Source of the DNA: Fragilaria crotonensis
Taxonomy: Eukaryota; Bacillariophyta; Fragilariophyceae; Fragilariales; Fragilariaceae
Assembly: GCA_022925895.1 (NCBI GenBank)
Contig: JAKSYS010000261.1
Location: 1-64,000 of the forward strand
DNA: 64,000 bases
Direction of reading: 5' to 3'
The position numbers and the translations under genes are program-made. This document shows positions 22,601 through 34,700 of this stretch, in pieces (position 1 is the first letter of the stretch; every line of letters begins with the position of its first letter). The notes beneath the pieces are model-generated. The model searched no databases, was not told the origin of the DNA, and saw only the letters and a program-made list of their open reading frames with translations.

Positions 22601-23763
22601 GATGTTCAATTTCATACTTCCTGATGTTTCTCATGAAGTCAGTGTTAGCACCTACTTGCTCGCTTGCACCATCAGATGTTAACCTTTCGGGCACTCCGAA
22701 GTCTCTGATGAACTGACGTAACGCTTTTCCTGCCTTCGCCTTGCTTTCCATGGGGTACGCTTTGACAAATTGATGTTCGTTCGCAAATATTTGAGCACAA
22801 GTGTTGTTAGACACAGACTTACAACGTCCAAACAATGTGTCCGTATAAAATTTAGGACCTCTCAGTTTCTTTTGATGATACATTCGGTCAGTTCTGTAAC
22901 GTCGACTCAATGGTAATATCGCTGATCTTGCACCTCGCTGTGTTGTTACTTTGATCGTTTGTTTCGCCTGATTCAATCCAATTGCCCATCGCTCGCTTAA
23001 TTGTTCGCTAGATATCATTGGATGCCGCTCGTTAGACCGAAATGTTTTTCTCGGTTCGACGTCTATCGCCTTGATGTTTTGTTTCTGTGGCAATAATTCC
23101 GCCATTCGGTTGGCACTGAAGACCGAGGAAATTTGTTTCAACCATACCGTCACCGTCACCGATGTTCATTTCCGCCTCCGCAGTTCGCATCGCTGAAAGA
23201 CGAACGGAATGCGGATCCCATTCGGTGTCGAGTGTTAGATGAATATGGGGATACTTATCCATCTCTTGTTGTGAAGGTACCGTGGTTTCAAAGTATATAT
23301 TTGTGCCATGAGTGAGTAGTGGTATTGTTAAACCATCGGCATTGATCGACAGCGGCGCAGAGTCAAAGGGGTTGTCTTGAACATGAGTGCCAGCGTAGCG
23401 CAACTGATTGGGGTTGATGAGAGAGTTTGTGAGAGTGTCCCCAAACCATAGCGCTTCATTGATAACAATGATGAATACTTCGCCGGTTTCATGGTCTGTG
23501 TATGCGGTGGCCGCCGTCACAATTGGGATGTTACGCTGTGGTTCATACGCTCGCGCATTGTAAGGTGCAACGTCACACACACGTCCTGTATAGTGTAAGA
23601 TAATGAAGTTCGAACCGAGTGCACAGGTGTCTGCATGTGTATCGAGTTCGTTTCGCGCTGTGTTAGTAGTAATGTTAGATATAGATGCAAGGGATTTTAT
23701 ACTTGAATTTTGGAGTCTGCGTGCGGATGTGCGGTATGCTGCTACGCAGCTACACTCTGACAT
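19698..23763 (-). mobile_element. pol region of CoDi copy 1
   Basis: Holds the aspartic protease motif DTHADTCALG, the integrase core, reverse transcriptase (LVYVDDILC, ALYGLKTSGAAF) and copia-type RNase H (THCFVDADHAGNR, VETSTFGSEFVAM). The region is broken about once. It is collinear with the whole pol frame of the element at 47.5 kb. Confidence 0.9.
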
Positions 23764-23772
23764 CGCTGCGAG

Positions 23773-25218
23773 TCACTCTGAGTTCTTCTGTCGCTTCGCT
23801 CCTTCTCGTCCGCCAAAGGCATTGCCTGCTTGATTAGATTTCTGAGGTGTTTCCGCCTTTTCCGTAGCGTCGTCCGATTCGCTTACTTTTTGTAACGAAC
23901 TGATTAACGCAGTGGTCAATTGCTTGGTTGTTAATTCGGATATGTTGCGTTTGGATCCACCTTGTTCACCCTTTTTGTCGCGCTCCTTGCGAATCTTGTC
24001 ACGTTCTTCGTACGACAATTTCTCCCATTCCGCCGCAGAGTAATATCCGGTACTAGCTTTACTGTTGTTGCCACGGCCACTGCGCCCGCCACGCCCGCGC
24101 CCGCCAGTCCGACCACCGCGACCACCTCGACCGCGGCCACCGGTACTGTTACCGCGACCGTCGCCAGTGCCCACAGCACTGATCTTACGCGCTAGTTGAT
24201 AATCAGAGGTTTGGGAAATCTCTGCGTTAAGGTGATTAGCTGCCACCGTAAACGTGACGCCAACGGTGTTAAGCTGATAGCGCAATTGAGCGACAGCCGC
24301 ACCCAACGTGGTTGCCTGCACTTTCGACAAAAGTTCATCCACTTTGGCCCTTTCAGTCAAGGGTTCGTTCTCGTCTTCGAAGATGGTAAACATCTTTTGT
24401 AGCGAGTCCAAAAACTTGTTAAAAGGTAACGCTCGCTCTGTTTTGTAGTGCAGTGAAGCCTGCAGGCGCTTCGCATCCGCGATACGCCGAGTGGAATTGC
24501 CTTCACCGGCATAATGCCTGCGCAAAGCAATCATGTCTCGACGCCCGTCCTGGTACCTCGCTATGTTGCGGATCCAATTCTCCGTATTCTCACCCTGTAA
24601 AAACCCAACAAGCAGGTTATGGACGCGCCTGGCATCGGCAATGTAATATTGCCCCGTCAATGGCGCCCTGTTGATCATACGATCATTGAAGTTTGCATAT
24701 ATCAATCCCTCAGCGGGAAACTCTTCATCCCGGACGATGTATGACAGTGGAATGCCACTCACGCCTGGGATCACAGATAGATAATTAATAAAAGACTTTT
24801 CCCACTCTGGCCACTTACGCTCATCTTTAAACTTGCCAGGGTTGGCCGCCTTTGTGTTTGTGTCGACGAGGTCGATGTCTGACTTCCGGATCTGAGCCAA
24901 GCTCAGCGCTTCGAATAATGCTGGCTCGTTAAAGTCCTCATGGGAAGGAACATCGTTTGCTCTGAATCGATCCTGAACCCAATGCATCACCCCAGTCAGC
25001 TTCTTCGTCCTTCCAAGGCCAAAAACAATACGTCCTTGAGCCACGGAACGCTTTCCAAACTCATCTGCCATGTCACGGATATCCTTCTCAACTAAGTAAC
25101 GGAAATCCTCGAATTCAGCGAGTCCGGCTTCCATGACTCCGTTAATTTCGTCCGCATTAAAACCAATCGTCTGGAGGACAAACGGAATGCCCTCGATCGC
25201 AACAATCGCTTCAGCCAT
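23773..25218 (-). CDS. Gag of CoDi copy 1
   Basis: 481 aa, opening MAEAIVAIEGIPFVLQTIGF. The first 90 residues look like a small helical domain (FEDFRYLVEKDIRDMADEF), the middle is the helical capsid-like part, and the C-terminal third has Arg-Gly-Gly repeats (about residues 355-395) in place of the CCHC zinc knuckle seen in the other copia gags in this window. RGG stretches bind nucleic acid. Gag ends in a TGA followed by CTCG, with pol in the same frame right after it, as in the element at 47.5 kb. Confidence 0.88.
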   Translation of the reverse strand: MAEAIVAIEGIPFVLQTIGFNADEINGVMEAGLAEFEDFRYLVEKDIRDMADEFGKRSVAQGRIVFGLGRTKKLTGVMHWVQDRFRANDVPSHEDFNEPALFEALSLAQIRKSDIDLVDTNTKAANPGKFKDERKWPEWEKSFINYLSVIPGVSGIPLSYIVRDEEFPAEGLIYANFNDRMINRAPLTGQYYIADARRVHNLLVGFLQGENTENWIRNIARYQDGRRDMIALRRHYAGEGNSTRRIADAKRLQASLHYKTERALPFNKFLDSLQKMFTIFEDENEPLTERAKVDELLSKVQATTLGAAVAQLRYQLNTVGVTFTVAANHLNAEISQTSDYQLARKISAVGTGDGRGNSTGGRGRGGRGGRTGGRGRGGRSGRGNNSKASTGYYSAAEWEKLSYEERDKIRKERDKKGEQGGSKRNISELTTKQLTTALISSLQKVSESDDATEKAETPQKSNQAGNAFGGREGAKRQKNSE

Positions 25219-25493
25219 TATACTGAGAAATCCAATTACATGGATGGGTTAGTTATATACGTGTGGGCTCACGCTTCATCGCTATTGCCATCTCAAGGTG
25301 ATCAGCCTCTCGAGGCCGCTAGCTCGCTTTGAATGCAAGGAGGATACCCTCATGCGTTCGCCGAGTGGCGTGTCTCGTGCCCATGGTTGATCGTCATCAA
25401 CGTAAACGAGAATACGAACGCCAACGACTTCAAATCGTTAAATCAAATGCTATAGCACGCTCTCTCGCTCTCGCTGTTGCCCATGCTGATACA

Positions 25494-25511
25494 GCACTGG
25501 GTCTGATAAAC
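25494..25511 (-). other. Putative primer-binding site of CoDi copy 1
   Basis: Directly inside the 5' LTR the element reads GTTTATCAGACCCAGTGC, almost the same as at the corresponding place of the element at 47.5 kb (GTTTATCAGACCCAATGC), while the LTRs themselves differ. It shares TATCAGA with the classic copia primer site. The priming tRNA was not identified. Confidence 0.55.
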
Positions 25512-25618
25512 TGTATAACTCTAGCAGCGCGATGAAACGCTGCAATGGACTTACTCAAAGAAAAGAAAAAGGTAACAGATAAAACAGATAATCCTAAGAT
25601 AAGTGCGATGATAATACA
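25512..25618 (-). repeat. 5' LTR of CoDi copy 1, inner part
   Basis: 107 bp identical to the first part of the LTR at 19357. The LTR is interrupted here by the second copia element and resumes after 31405. Confidence 0.95.
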
Positions 25619-26176
25619 TGTTAAACAATTCAACAATACCGTAGACTCTTAATCCAGTAGTTCTCCTAGACACTACTAAATACCGTTTTCGAATATTGTG
25701 AGATCTAGAATTACATTTTCTAGATCGATTCCAATCTTGTTCTTGGACTCCAAAAGCTCCCAAGATTGAACACACATCCCATCCAACAAAACAACACAAA
25801 CACAAGATTGCTTTCCTTAAGTCCGAGTTGGAACAAGACCAACTCCAAGACCGAAAGCAAACCAAGTACATCAATCCAGTCTCCAAATCCCAAGAGACAT
25901 ATGCCTAATAAGGCTTTCATACAGTTCCAGCCTTCAAGGCATAACTCCTCATGTCAGGTCTTGGTCTTGTACTTCTTTGAACCTTTGCCAACAATCGTCC
26001 AACCAAGATCCTCCTCTTGATAGACATTGCTGGACGTCGATCCGCACGAACAATTAGTTTTACTACAGTCGTACTTTGGTACAGTCGTACTGTCGAGCTC
26101 GATATCGTTGTCGCGTCGTACGGTCGTACCGTCGATTCCACCAACAGTACCAACGGTAGCACAGTATGATCTGACA
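25619..26176 (-). repeat. 3' LTR of copia 2
   Basis: 558 bp; matches 30848-31405 with about four substitutions. Confidence 0.96.
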
Positions 26177-26199
26177 TCCTCCGTGTTCGTCGGTTCGTG

Positions 26200-29100
26200 A
26201 AGTCGTGTAAACATTCCGTCACAGACAAGTGCCGCGTGTTTCTTGAACAATACCAACGGCAGATTCTTCGTCATACAATCGCTCGGGTTTTCCTCACTCC
26301 GAATGTGTTCCACGGACAATTCCTTCGCTTGAACCATGTCATTGACGAATCTTGCTCGAATGTCCACGTGTTTCGTCCTGGGTGTGATGGCAGTGTTCTT
26401 CGCCATAAAGATCGCCCCGGTATTATCCTCGCGTAGAATGCTCGGCATGATTGGACCTTTCCTTCGCCGTCGGATCCGTCAGGTCCGCCTCCCATAATCT
26501 CCGTGAGTAGAGACACAATGAATTTTACCTCAGTCGCCACGTTGCTCATAGCCACAAACTCTGCTTCCGTTGAGGACAGAGTGACACCAGTCTGTTTCTT
26601 AGACATCCAAGACACAAGACATCCTCCAACCGTGACCAAGTAACCAGAGATACTCTTCCGATCGTTTCTGTCACCGGCATAGTCCGAATCGACATAGGCA
26701 ACCACTCTTAAATCATCGGGAGTCCTCATCTTGATTCCTTGAAGTGACGCAGTCTTAAGATATCCCACCAAATGACTCAGAGCATTCCAATGTTCTTCGT
26801 TTGGGGCAGTAAGGTGTGAGGTCAGTTCTCTGCATGCATTAGCTATAGTAGGTTCCGTCTTGCCACATGCAAATAGAATTCGTCCGACAAATGACCGAAA
26901 CATTTCCATATTGATGATTTCGTCTTCGGGCGTAGAGCGCAGGGGTGGTGTCACAGATGCACTGGGAGTCGACCGTTCCTTGACGTCACTTCCGATGTAT
27001 TCTTCGTAGTCTCGAACAATGGCCTCAAGATAATCCGTCATACCGGACAGAATATAGTCGCCATTTTTGTCCGTTCCGAACTCATAATTTACACCAAGAT
27101 GTCGCTTTAGCCTGCCTAAGTCCGAGATGGTGACAGAGCCAGCGACCCCCTTCTTGATTGTCTTAACGGCTGTCGGAGTGCCCGTTACGATGCAGTCGTC
27201 GCAGTAAACCACCACGAGAGCTTGAAGTTCGCCATCTGTAAACAGCATAAACAAGCACGGATCAGTTTTACACTGTATTAACCCGAGTCCGATCAATATC
27301 TTAGCAAAAGTTTCCATCCAGAGTCTCGGACTCTGAACCAATCCGTACTGTGCGCTCCGTAGCTTTATAATAAAATCACGAAGGTCCTTTCCTTTACTTA
27401 GGAAGTATTCCAACAGCCCCTCAGGGAGCTCGATAAAAATGTCTTGATCCATAAGAGCATTTAAGAAAGCAGCTTCAACATCGATCATGTCCGTTACCCA
27501 ATAATCTTTCTTACGTCCGTTTGCCAATGTGATGCATAATACAAGTCTGATGGTGGGATTCGACGCAAGTGGCGAGTAAGAGTCATTGAAATCTACGCCA
27601 GGTACCTGCTCGTAGCCCAGTATGACTGATCGTGACTTCTTAGTCCCGTCCGTCTTCTCCTTAAATATCCAGCGAGTTCGCAGTGTCTTACGGCCTTTCG
27701 GTAGCATGCTTCGACGTAGGAATTCCCAGGCGTTACGCTTCAGGAAATTCTCGAGTTCCGAATGCATCGACTTTATCCATAGAGGGTCGTTTTGCTTAAT
27801 TAACTCCTTGTAGTTCTTTGGTACTCCCAACTGTGGATCCGATTGCAACGTCGCACTTAGTATCGTCTCGCATAGAACAGACATCGCAGCAACGTCCATG
27901 TCCGGCATAGCTGCTCTCGCCGTCTTCGATCTCGTATGCGCTGGCGAGAATGAGGCAGCCAAATTCCTCCGTGCAGGAACATCGACGATAGCTGGCGCGT
28001 TTGGTATGACATCCTCCGCGACCGGTCCAGGCGTAGCGGCAGGAATGTCCAGAAGATCATCAACATCACGAACTTCGGCATCTTCAACATAAGGAACAAT
28101 CGCAGAAGCAGGCACAATGACCGAACTGTCCTCGAGAATCTTCAACTGTTCAAACAGAGGTAGGTCATCCGTAGCACTGATTCGTCCATGCCACTCCATC
28201 CACTGATGCACGTCACGAGACAAAATGGTCTGCTTAGTCGCAGGGTTATAAAACTTATAAGTGTCGCCAGAATGGTCATCCGAATATCCGACAAAGATGC
28301 ACTTAAATGATTTCGGATCCAACTTAGCCTTGAGCTTCGACCGATTCGTGATGTACGCGACACGTCCGAAAGGTTGCAAATAGTCCAGAATACGGTTCTT
28401 CTTACCCTCCGCACCGTACCACAAAGTATACGGGTCATCGGACGCTCCCTTCTTAGGTAGTGAATTGCCCAGCTTGGTAACCGTGTTAATTGCCTCCGGC
28501 CACAACAATGCCTGGGTCTCCAAAGAAAGTTTCGCACAGTACATAGTAGCGAAAGCACGATTACGACATGTCACGAAGCTCCGTTCCACGACACCGTTCA
28601 TCTGGGGAGTGTTAGGAGCAGTCATTTCAAGTATGACATCATATTCCACACAAAGCTCTTGTACATACGACTCGTTTTCTCCGGCATTGTCGCAGCGCAA
28701 GAATTTGCAGGACTTGCCAGCGGCTTTATTAGCCTTAAGTAATTTCGCCAACGGAATCTGAATTCCACTCTTCTTAGGAAGAAAACAGTCCCAACTGAAT
28801 TTCGAAAAGTCGTCCACGATCCGAAGCCAGTACTTATTTTGATTCAGCGAGTCAGCGTATGGTCCCGAAATGTCCAGAAAGAGTCTTTCCCCGGGAACCT
28901 TAGCCTTCGTCAGCGTAGACTTAGGAACTGCTTTGGCACGAGCCTTAGCAAGTGCACACGATCCACATGGTTGAACCGACCCAGTTAAAGTCCAATCGTG
29001 TTGCGCCGCCATAGCCTTCACAGTCCGAGTGTCAGGATGACCGAGCAGTCCGTGAGCAACATTGATATCAAGAGTCACAGGACTTGCAGTTAAACTATTT

Positions 29101-29440
29101 ACGGTCAGGTGTTCCTCCGGCACCGTTGTCCTCGTACCCTCAAAGTAACACAATTTGTCCGAGGCATTCATTTTGAATCGTACCGGTTCAGTAGACATTG
29201 GAGCATCCCAGACAAATTCGTCACGCGAGACCGAAGTGAGACTCCAATTCTTTTCGATGAGCTGGCGAAAACTGACAATATGTTTCGTAAACTCAGGCGC
29301 ATAGTACACATCTGTGAAGTAAACCAACTTGCCGTCATTGTCCAACAGTGTCACCGTACCTTGTCCAAATGTCTCAATCATGTCACCGTTTCCGATCTCG
29401 ATCTTGCGGTTTGATGGACGCATATCAGTCATATGACTGT
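26200..29440 (-). mobile_element. pol region of copia 2
   Basis: Integrase (HGLLGHPDTRTVKAM ... CGSCALAKA zinc-binding part, then DISGPYADS and NGVVERSF), reverse transcriptase (DVEAAFLNALMDQDIFIELP, VVYCDDCI) and RNase H (AYVDSDYAGDRNDRKSISGY, LSSTEAEFVAM, THVDIRARF-like tail) occur in order. About one or two breaks. Gag and pol are in different frames, either a break or a frameshift of the kind used in some copia elements. Confidence 0.88.
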
Positions 29441-30817
29441 TATCGTAAGTAACGCCCGAAGTGGCACCCGAATCCAGTAACCATTCCTCGATACCATTCG
29501 CAGGGAAGCATCCGCAGTTCCGACAAAATCCCTTGTCACGGAGTAGCCGGCATAATGATCGATAGGGTGATTAATGACCGTAATGGTCGTAGCTTCGACA
29601 AATTTCGTACCAGAGTCCTCCGCGACAATGGTAGGAATTTCAAAGTGGGGGATCGTGCCGTCGGACCTGACTCCAATGACTCCACATACTTCTCCAAAAT
29701 CAAAAAACTCAGAATCGTCCCAATCGTTGGTCCTGTCGCCGTTCCTCGCCTCCTGACCGCCATTGTCGTCGCCGATCTCCGTAACGAAGCGAGCGACGCC
29801 CACAAACATAGCCATATCAGCTGCAGCTTCTTCACCCTTGACTTTATCCTTCTTGGGTTTAGGACACTTGTTAGAATAGTGCCCCTTTTCGCCGCAATTG
29901 TAGCACGTGACGTGAGACTTGTCAGCGGTGCCTTTGCCCTTTCCGGATGCGCCATTCCCTTCGGTTGCCTTCGAGGTGCAATCAGCCGCTTTGTGGCCAA
30001 TCTTGCCACAATTCCTGCAGGTTCCTTTGAACTTCTTGAATGGATGTTTGTTCGCATTCGCCAACAAAGCAGACTCCGAAGTGGACTTGCCCTTCACCTT
30101 CACCAAAGACTTATACTGGAGAACAATCTCCTTTCTGAGCTTGGTAAGCGAAGTCTCTGCAAGTTCGCCGCGAAACTTCACCACCACCGGATCGTATCCC
30201 GAAGACATCGCGTTCATGATGTGGGCTTTCATTTGTAGTTCGTCCTTCTCATACTTCGTGTTGATCCTGCCAATGCGCATGTTCAGATGATCCAAGTCGT
30301 TAAACCACAACTCGGGGTCACGCTTGACTTCCACCAACTTGCATGCGCTGAAAGCCTCCGCGAGATCTGGATAGTTCTCTTCCGCGTCCGTAGAGCAATA
30401 CTTCTCCTGCAAGATCGTCCAAGCCATGAAAGGATCGCCGGCGCTGCGCTCAATCAAAGCGTAGGCTTTATCCGAGCAGCTAGCAACAAGGTAAGTCCAA
30501 GCGGCCGCACGTGCGCTGTACTTCCTGTTCTCCGCAGTCGTAGGCGTACGAGTCGTCGAAGCAGCACGAAGAGGTGCTCCGGTCGCATCCACGCCACCGC
30601 CAGTCAACAGCGCGCCCAGCACGACGACTTCGCCGTTCTCGAACTCTTCAGCAGTCAACCCAGTGGCCGTAGGTGCCTTGGTGAGAGCGAGGAGGAAGCC
30701 CTTCGAACCGGCGAGAGCGATCGTCTTCCCTTCCCAGGACCTGAACTTCGTCTCATCGCCGTCGAAGGCGAATGCCCTGATCGTAGACCCGAACGTAGCT
30801 TCCTTCTGCTCTTCCAT
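29429..30817 (-). CDS. Gag of copia 2, CCHC zinc knuckles
   Basis: 462 aa from MEEQKEATFGSTIRAF. Middle: AWTYLVASCSDKAYALIERS and WFNDLDHLNMRIGRINTKYE are typical of UBN2-type copia gag. Two zinc knuckles follow: CRNCGKIGHKAADC and CYNCGEKGHYSNKC. These bind the element RNA in the virus-like particle. Confidence 0.9.
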   Translation of the reverse strand: MEEQKEATFGSTIRAFAFDGDETKFRSWEGKTIALAGSKGFLLALTKAPTATGLTAEEFENGEVVVLGALLTGGGVDATGAPLRAASTTRTPTTAENRKYSARAAAWTYLVASCSDKAYALIERSAGDPFMAWTILQEKYCSTDAEENYPDLAEAFSACKLVEVKRDPELWFNDLDHLNMRIGRINTKYEKDELQMKAHIMNAMSSGYDPVVVKFRGELAETSLTKLRKEIVLQYKSLVKVKGKSTSESALLANANKHPFKKFKGTCRNCGKIGHKAADCTSKATEGNGASGKGKGTADKSHVTCYNCGEKGHYSNKCPKPKKDKVKGEEAAADMAMFVGVARFVTEIGDDNGGQEARNGDRTNDWDDSEFFDFGEVCGVIGVRSDGTIPHFEIPTIVAEDSGTKFVEATTITVINHPIDHYAGYSVTRDFVGTADASLRMVSRNGYWIRVPLRALLTITVI

Positions 30818-30847
30818 CGTTACAATCTAACTGATCGTTTTAAAACG

Positions 30848-31405
30848 TGTTAAACAATTCAACAATACCGTAGACTCTTAATCCAGTAGTTCTCCTAGAC
30901 ACTACTAAATACCGTTTTCGAATATTGTGAGATCTAGAATTACATTTTCTAGATCGATTCCAATCTTGTTCTTGGACTCCAAAAGCTCCCAAGATTGAAC
31001 ACACATCCCATCCAACAAAACAACACAAACACAAGATTGCTTTCCTTAAGTCCGAGTTGGAACAAGACCAACTCCAAGACCGAAAGCAAACCAAGTACAT
31101 CAATCCAGTCTCCAAATCCCAAGAGACATATGCCAAATAAGGCTTTCATACAGTTCCAGCCTTCAAGGCATATCTCCTTATGTCAGGTCTTGGTCTTGTA
31201 CTTCTTTGAACCTTTGCCCACAATCGTCCAACCAAGATCCTCCTCTTGATAGACATTGCTGGACGTCGATCCGCACGAACAATTAGTTTTACTACAGTCG
31301 TACTTTGGTACAGTCGTACTGTCGAGCTCGATATCGTTGTCGCGTCGTACGGTCGTACCGTCGATTCCACCAACAGTACCAACGGTAGCACAGTATGATC
31401 TGACA
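30848..31405 (-). repeat. 5' LTR of copia 2
   Basis: 558 bp; mate of 25619-26176. Followed by AATACA, the target duplication. Confidence 0.96.
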
Positions 31406-31508
31406 AATACATCGTACACACACAATCGATCTATCGCTAACGTCACACTGTAACGGCTAGTTAGTACCGTCATACCAGCCAGTACGACAGTACCACTCCA
31501 CTTATTCA
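31406..31508 (-). repeat. 5' LTR of CoDi copy 1, outer part, with target duplication
   Basis: AATACA (31406-31411) duplicates 25613-25618, then the LTR continues to ATTCA at 31508. The flank resumes as TCAGCCCTCAG, matching the heptamer repeat left of 19357. Confidence 0.95.
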
Positions 31509-31797
31509 TCAGCCCTCAGGCATAATGACATTTCTTTGCATTTGTGTGTGACTTCGAAAGGGTCATTCCTAACTCACCACAAACACCAAAAAAACTACAC
31601 GCAGCAATACCATATTCACATCTTTTGATCTGACCAACACATTCGAAGGCGGCAAAAGTCCACTGATTGAGAGAAAGTGTTCCAACCAACCTGCCCCGTG
31701 CAGCCTAGTTTGCGCGCGCATTAGGCAGTTCTCCATTCATTGATCGTCTGGAAACAAGAAGAAGAACTTGGCAGCTTAATTGATCATTGACAACGGA
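31509..31797. other. Upstream region of the Cys-repeat gene
   Basis: About 290 bp from the CoDi right end to the ATG at 31798. It must hold the promoter or 5' UTR, so the CoDi/copia 2 insertion sits immediately upstream of an intact host gene. No motif is recognised. Confidence 0.5.
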
Positions 31798-34700
31798 ATG
31801 GCGCAACGTTTCTACGAGCCCCCAGACCAGTACGACGACGAAATCGGAGAATACGACGACGGAAACTACTACGATGGAGAGGGAACTCCATTACATGGTA
31901 ATCTGCGAAATTCTTCATCCTACAATCCTTTCGATGATAATGGCGCTCGTCACGACTTGGAACCATACGACCGACTCGACGGGAGACACTATGACAATCA
32001 GAACTCAATTTCTGGGCGCCAATCGTCTCAAAATTGGAGCAGTAGCAATCAGTCGTTCTCAACGTATCAGCAACAACAGCGACCACCACCATTGTTGGAA
32101 GGCTTTGATGACAATGAAGGCCCCTGGGCAGATGAAGGCATTGGTGGTGGGGAAGAAACGAAAGTGGGGAAGGGATCTGCATCGAAGGCCAACAGCATGA
32201 AGTGGAAAATTATCTTGGCGGTCTCGGTAGTTGCTCTTGGGGCTATTGGAGGAATTGTTTATTGGACGACGCTGAAAGGGTCGCCATCCGCAGTTTCTGC
32301 AAACGCGGGTGCCACCAATACTGGAGAACCCGATGGTAGCGAAGGGTCAGGAAACTCAGCGAACTCAGAGGGTGACAATAGCACGAATGTCAACTCTATC
32401 GTCGCTGAGCCTCCCCAATTATTTGACGAAACATGCTCAAGAAAGAGTGTGTCTGGTGATCCAACAAATTTCCAAGACTGCGAAGTGATGTGTGGCGACG
32501 CTGTTTGTTGTTACGTTGGCGACAATGAGACAACGACCGGGACAGACTCCTGTTTTGAAGAAAACAAGGAAATCTGTGGTCTATACAGTCCCTTGTGCGA
32601 CTTTCTGTTCGGTCCCTTGATCGTCTCCAGTAACCCCGCGGATAACACTTCGGCGTCCGTGATAAAACCAGCTCCTGATGACTTGCTGTCATCCTGCGGG
32701 ACGAATGGTTCAGTAGCAGAATGTATGGACGCGTGCTACGACGGGTATTGCTGCTTCTCGTCCGCACCCTTAATCATGGATGGTGCGAATCAGACTTTAC
32801 CGTCGTGTTACGAACAAAGCGCATGCGATGGATACCTTCCTTGTCTGGCGGTCGTTTTATCGTCACTTTCTCCGACGAACGAAACGGACGAGCTCCCAAA
32901 TCCTCCAGATGATTTGTCTGAATTGTGTTCGGAAGACTCCTTGACAACCCAAGTTGGCGCGGTTCGTTGTATGTCGCATTGTTCAAAGGCGTTGTGTTGT
33001 ATTGACGTAAACGCAAGCAATACTTGCATCGATGAAAATATTGCAAAATGTACGAGGTACTCTCCATGTTCACGAATCTTGCAAGGTATGCTGACTGACA
33101 ATAGCAATGTGGAATTGAATCAAACTGTCGAGGAGCGCCTGCCACTTCCACCTCCGGAGCTTGGCGAAGTTTGCAATCCTGATTATTTCTCATTAGTAGA
33201 GAATAGGACTGCGTGCGCTTTTGAATGTGAAGCCGCACTTTGTTGCTACAGCGATGTGGGGGGTTGCTTACAAGACGAGCTCGAAACATGTCTAGCCTAC
33301 TTTCCCTGTCAAGCGCTGGTTGATTATCTCGGCGACGGCGGAAATCTCACGAAGCCACCTGCAAACCTCACTACGAACTGCGACGCGGAGTCTCGCACCA
33401 CCAAAGCTGGTCGGAGGGAATGCCTGAAGGACTGTTTCCCTGGTCTGTGCTGCTATCATCCTAAGAACTCGTGCTTTGAAGACAACATATTTACTTGTCT
33501 CGCATACAGTCCGTGCGAACCGATCATTGATTTGGACGATGGAACGTTCAAAGGGATTGTTCCTCTTTTAAACGCTTCCCTTGATAACACAACTGCCTCG
33601 GAAGTCCCTCCTCCACCGCCAGACCTTCCTGATATATGTTCCTTTGAAAGCTTGTCATCCGTCAAAGGGGTAGCGGCATGCTTCGGAGCTTGTACAGATT
33701 CGATGTGCTGCATCTCAGACGAAGAGAATTGCTATGACTCCAACAGCAAGAATTGCGATCTTTACGAGCCTTGTTTGAACCTTCTGTATTCACCCGCTGA
33801 GGCGGACAACACTAGTGTTCCCACTGGAAACACCACCGCCATTTCCTTGGACCCGCCACCTGACAATCTTGATTCGATGTGCGACCCTGACCGGGCCTTC
33901 ACCTCTCAGAAATGTCGCCTTGCCTGCGAGACTGCTGCGTGTTGCTTCAGCTCGGAAGGTAGTTGCCGTCGCAAGCAATCAAAATGGTGCGAAACCTATT
34001 CCCCATGTGAAGTCTTCCAGAATTCAGGCGGCGATCCAGTAAACAACACTATTGTTCGCAAGCAATGCAAGCCCACGGCATTTGAGAAGAACGACAAGCC
34101 CTGCAAGAATGTCTGCCGGGAGGGAGCTTGTTGCTTTGTCAATGTCAGTGATCCAGCGTCTTGTGCAAGCAACAATGGTTTCTGCGAGTATTACAAACCG
34201 TGCGCTATTCTGAACGGCGAAAAGGCCCAGGGACAGCTCAACACCACTAATAAAACAGTGAGTGTTAGCAGAGTTTGCGATTTTGACCCGGTTTTGAATG
34301 ATACAGATGTGCGGGAAAAGTGTGTCGATGCTTGCCATGGGTGGGAGTGTTGTTTCCTGGACCGCAAAAACAAAAGGAGCTGCCACAAGGATGTTGCATT
34401 TTGCCAAGAGTACACCCCTTGTCTGGTACTTTCCCCCTTCACCAATGCATCGCTTTCCCTCGAGCATGTCTGCCTTGCATCAAATGGAAAATTTACCGAA
34501 GTACACAACATGGCATGCAAATCGCTGTGTGAGGCCGGTAGCTGTTGCTTGATTGCGAAAGGTGACCCTAACAGTTGCGCGCATAAGCCAGACTTCTGCA
34601 GTGCTTTTGATGCGTGTGCGGTCCTTTCTGAGTCGAAATCATCAGCAAGTCCTTCGTTCGTGTCTTCCACTCGCAAGTCATCTCAATCACTTGCTCCATC

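Larger units (their letters stand above)
25619..31405 (-). mobile_element. Ty1/copia element (copia 2), nested in the 5' LTR of CoDi copy 1
   Basis: 5.8 kb, bounded by 558-bp LTRs (25619-26176 and 30848-31405, TGTTAAAC...CTGACA as printed) that differ at about four positions (roughly 99.3% identical). AATACA on both sides is the target duplication. Gag (30817-29429) has CCHC zinc knuckles; pol follows. Pol is broken about once or twice; the element is young and nearly whole. The protein sequence (GAG-pre-integrase, LLDSGAT-type protease, VVYCDDCI reverse transcriptase, LSSTEAEFVAM RNase H) is closer to ordinary plant/fungal copia than to the CoDi copies around it. Confidence 0.93.
19357..31508 (-). 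mobile_element. Ty1/copia element, CoDi-like (copy 1), split by a later insertion
   Basis: The 3' LTR is at 19357-19560 (204 bp, TG...CA) and the 5' LTR is in two parts, 25512-25618 and 31412-31508, because another copia element inserted in it (25619-31411 including one target duplication). The LTR copies differ at about one position, so this is young. Parts in order on the minus strand: primer-binding-like site, gag, pol (protease, integrase, reverse transcriptase, RNase H), a structured 3' segment, polypurine tract TCGAGGGGAC, 3' LTR. The pol region is broken about once; otherwise it looks whole. TCAG occurs directly outside both LTRs. It is about 60-75% similar by eye to the whole CoDi element at 47.5 kb, so they are distinct families of one lineage. 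Confidence 0.93.
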
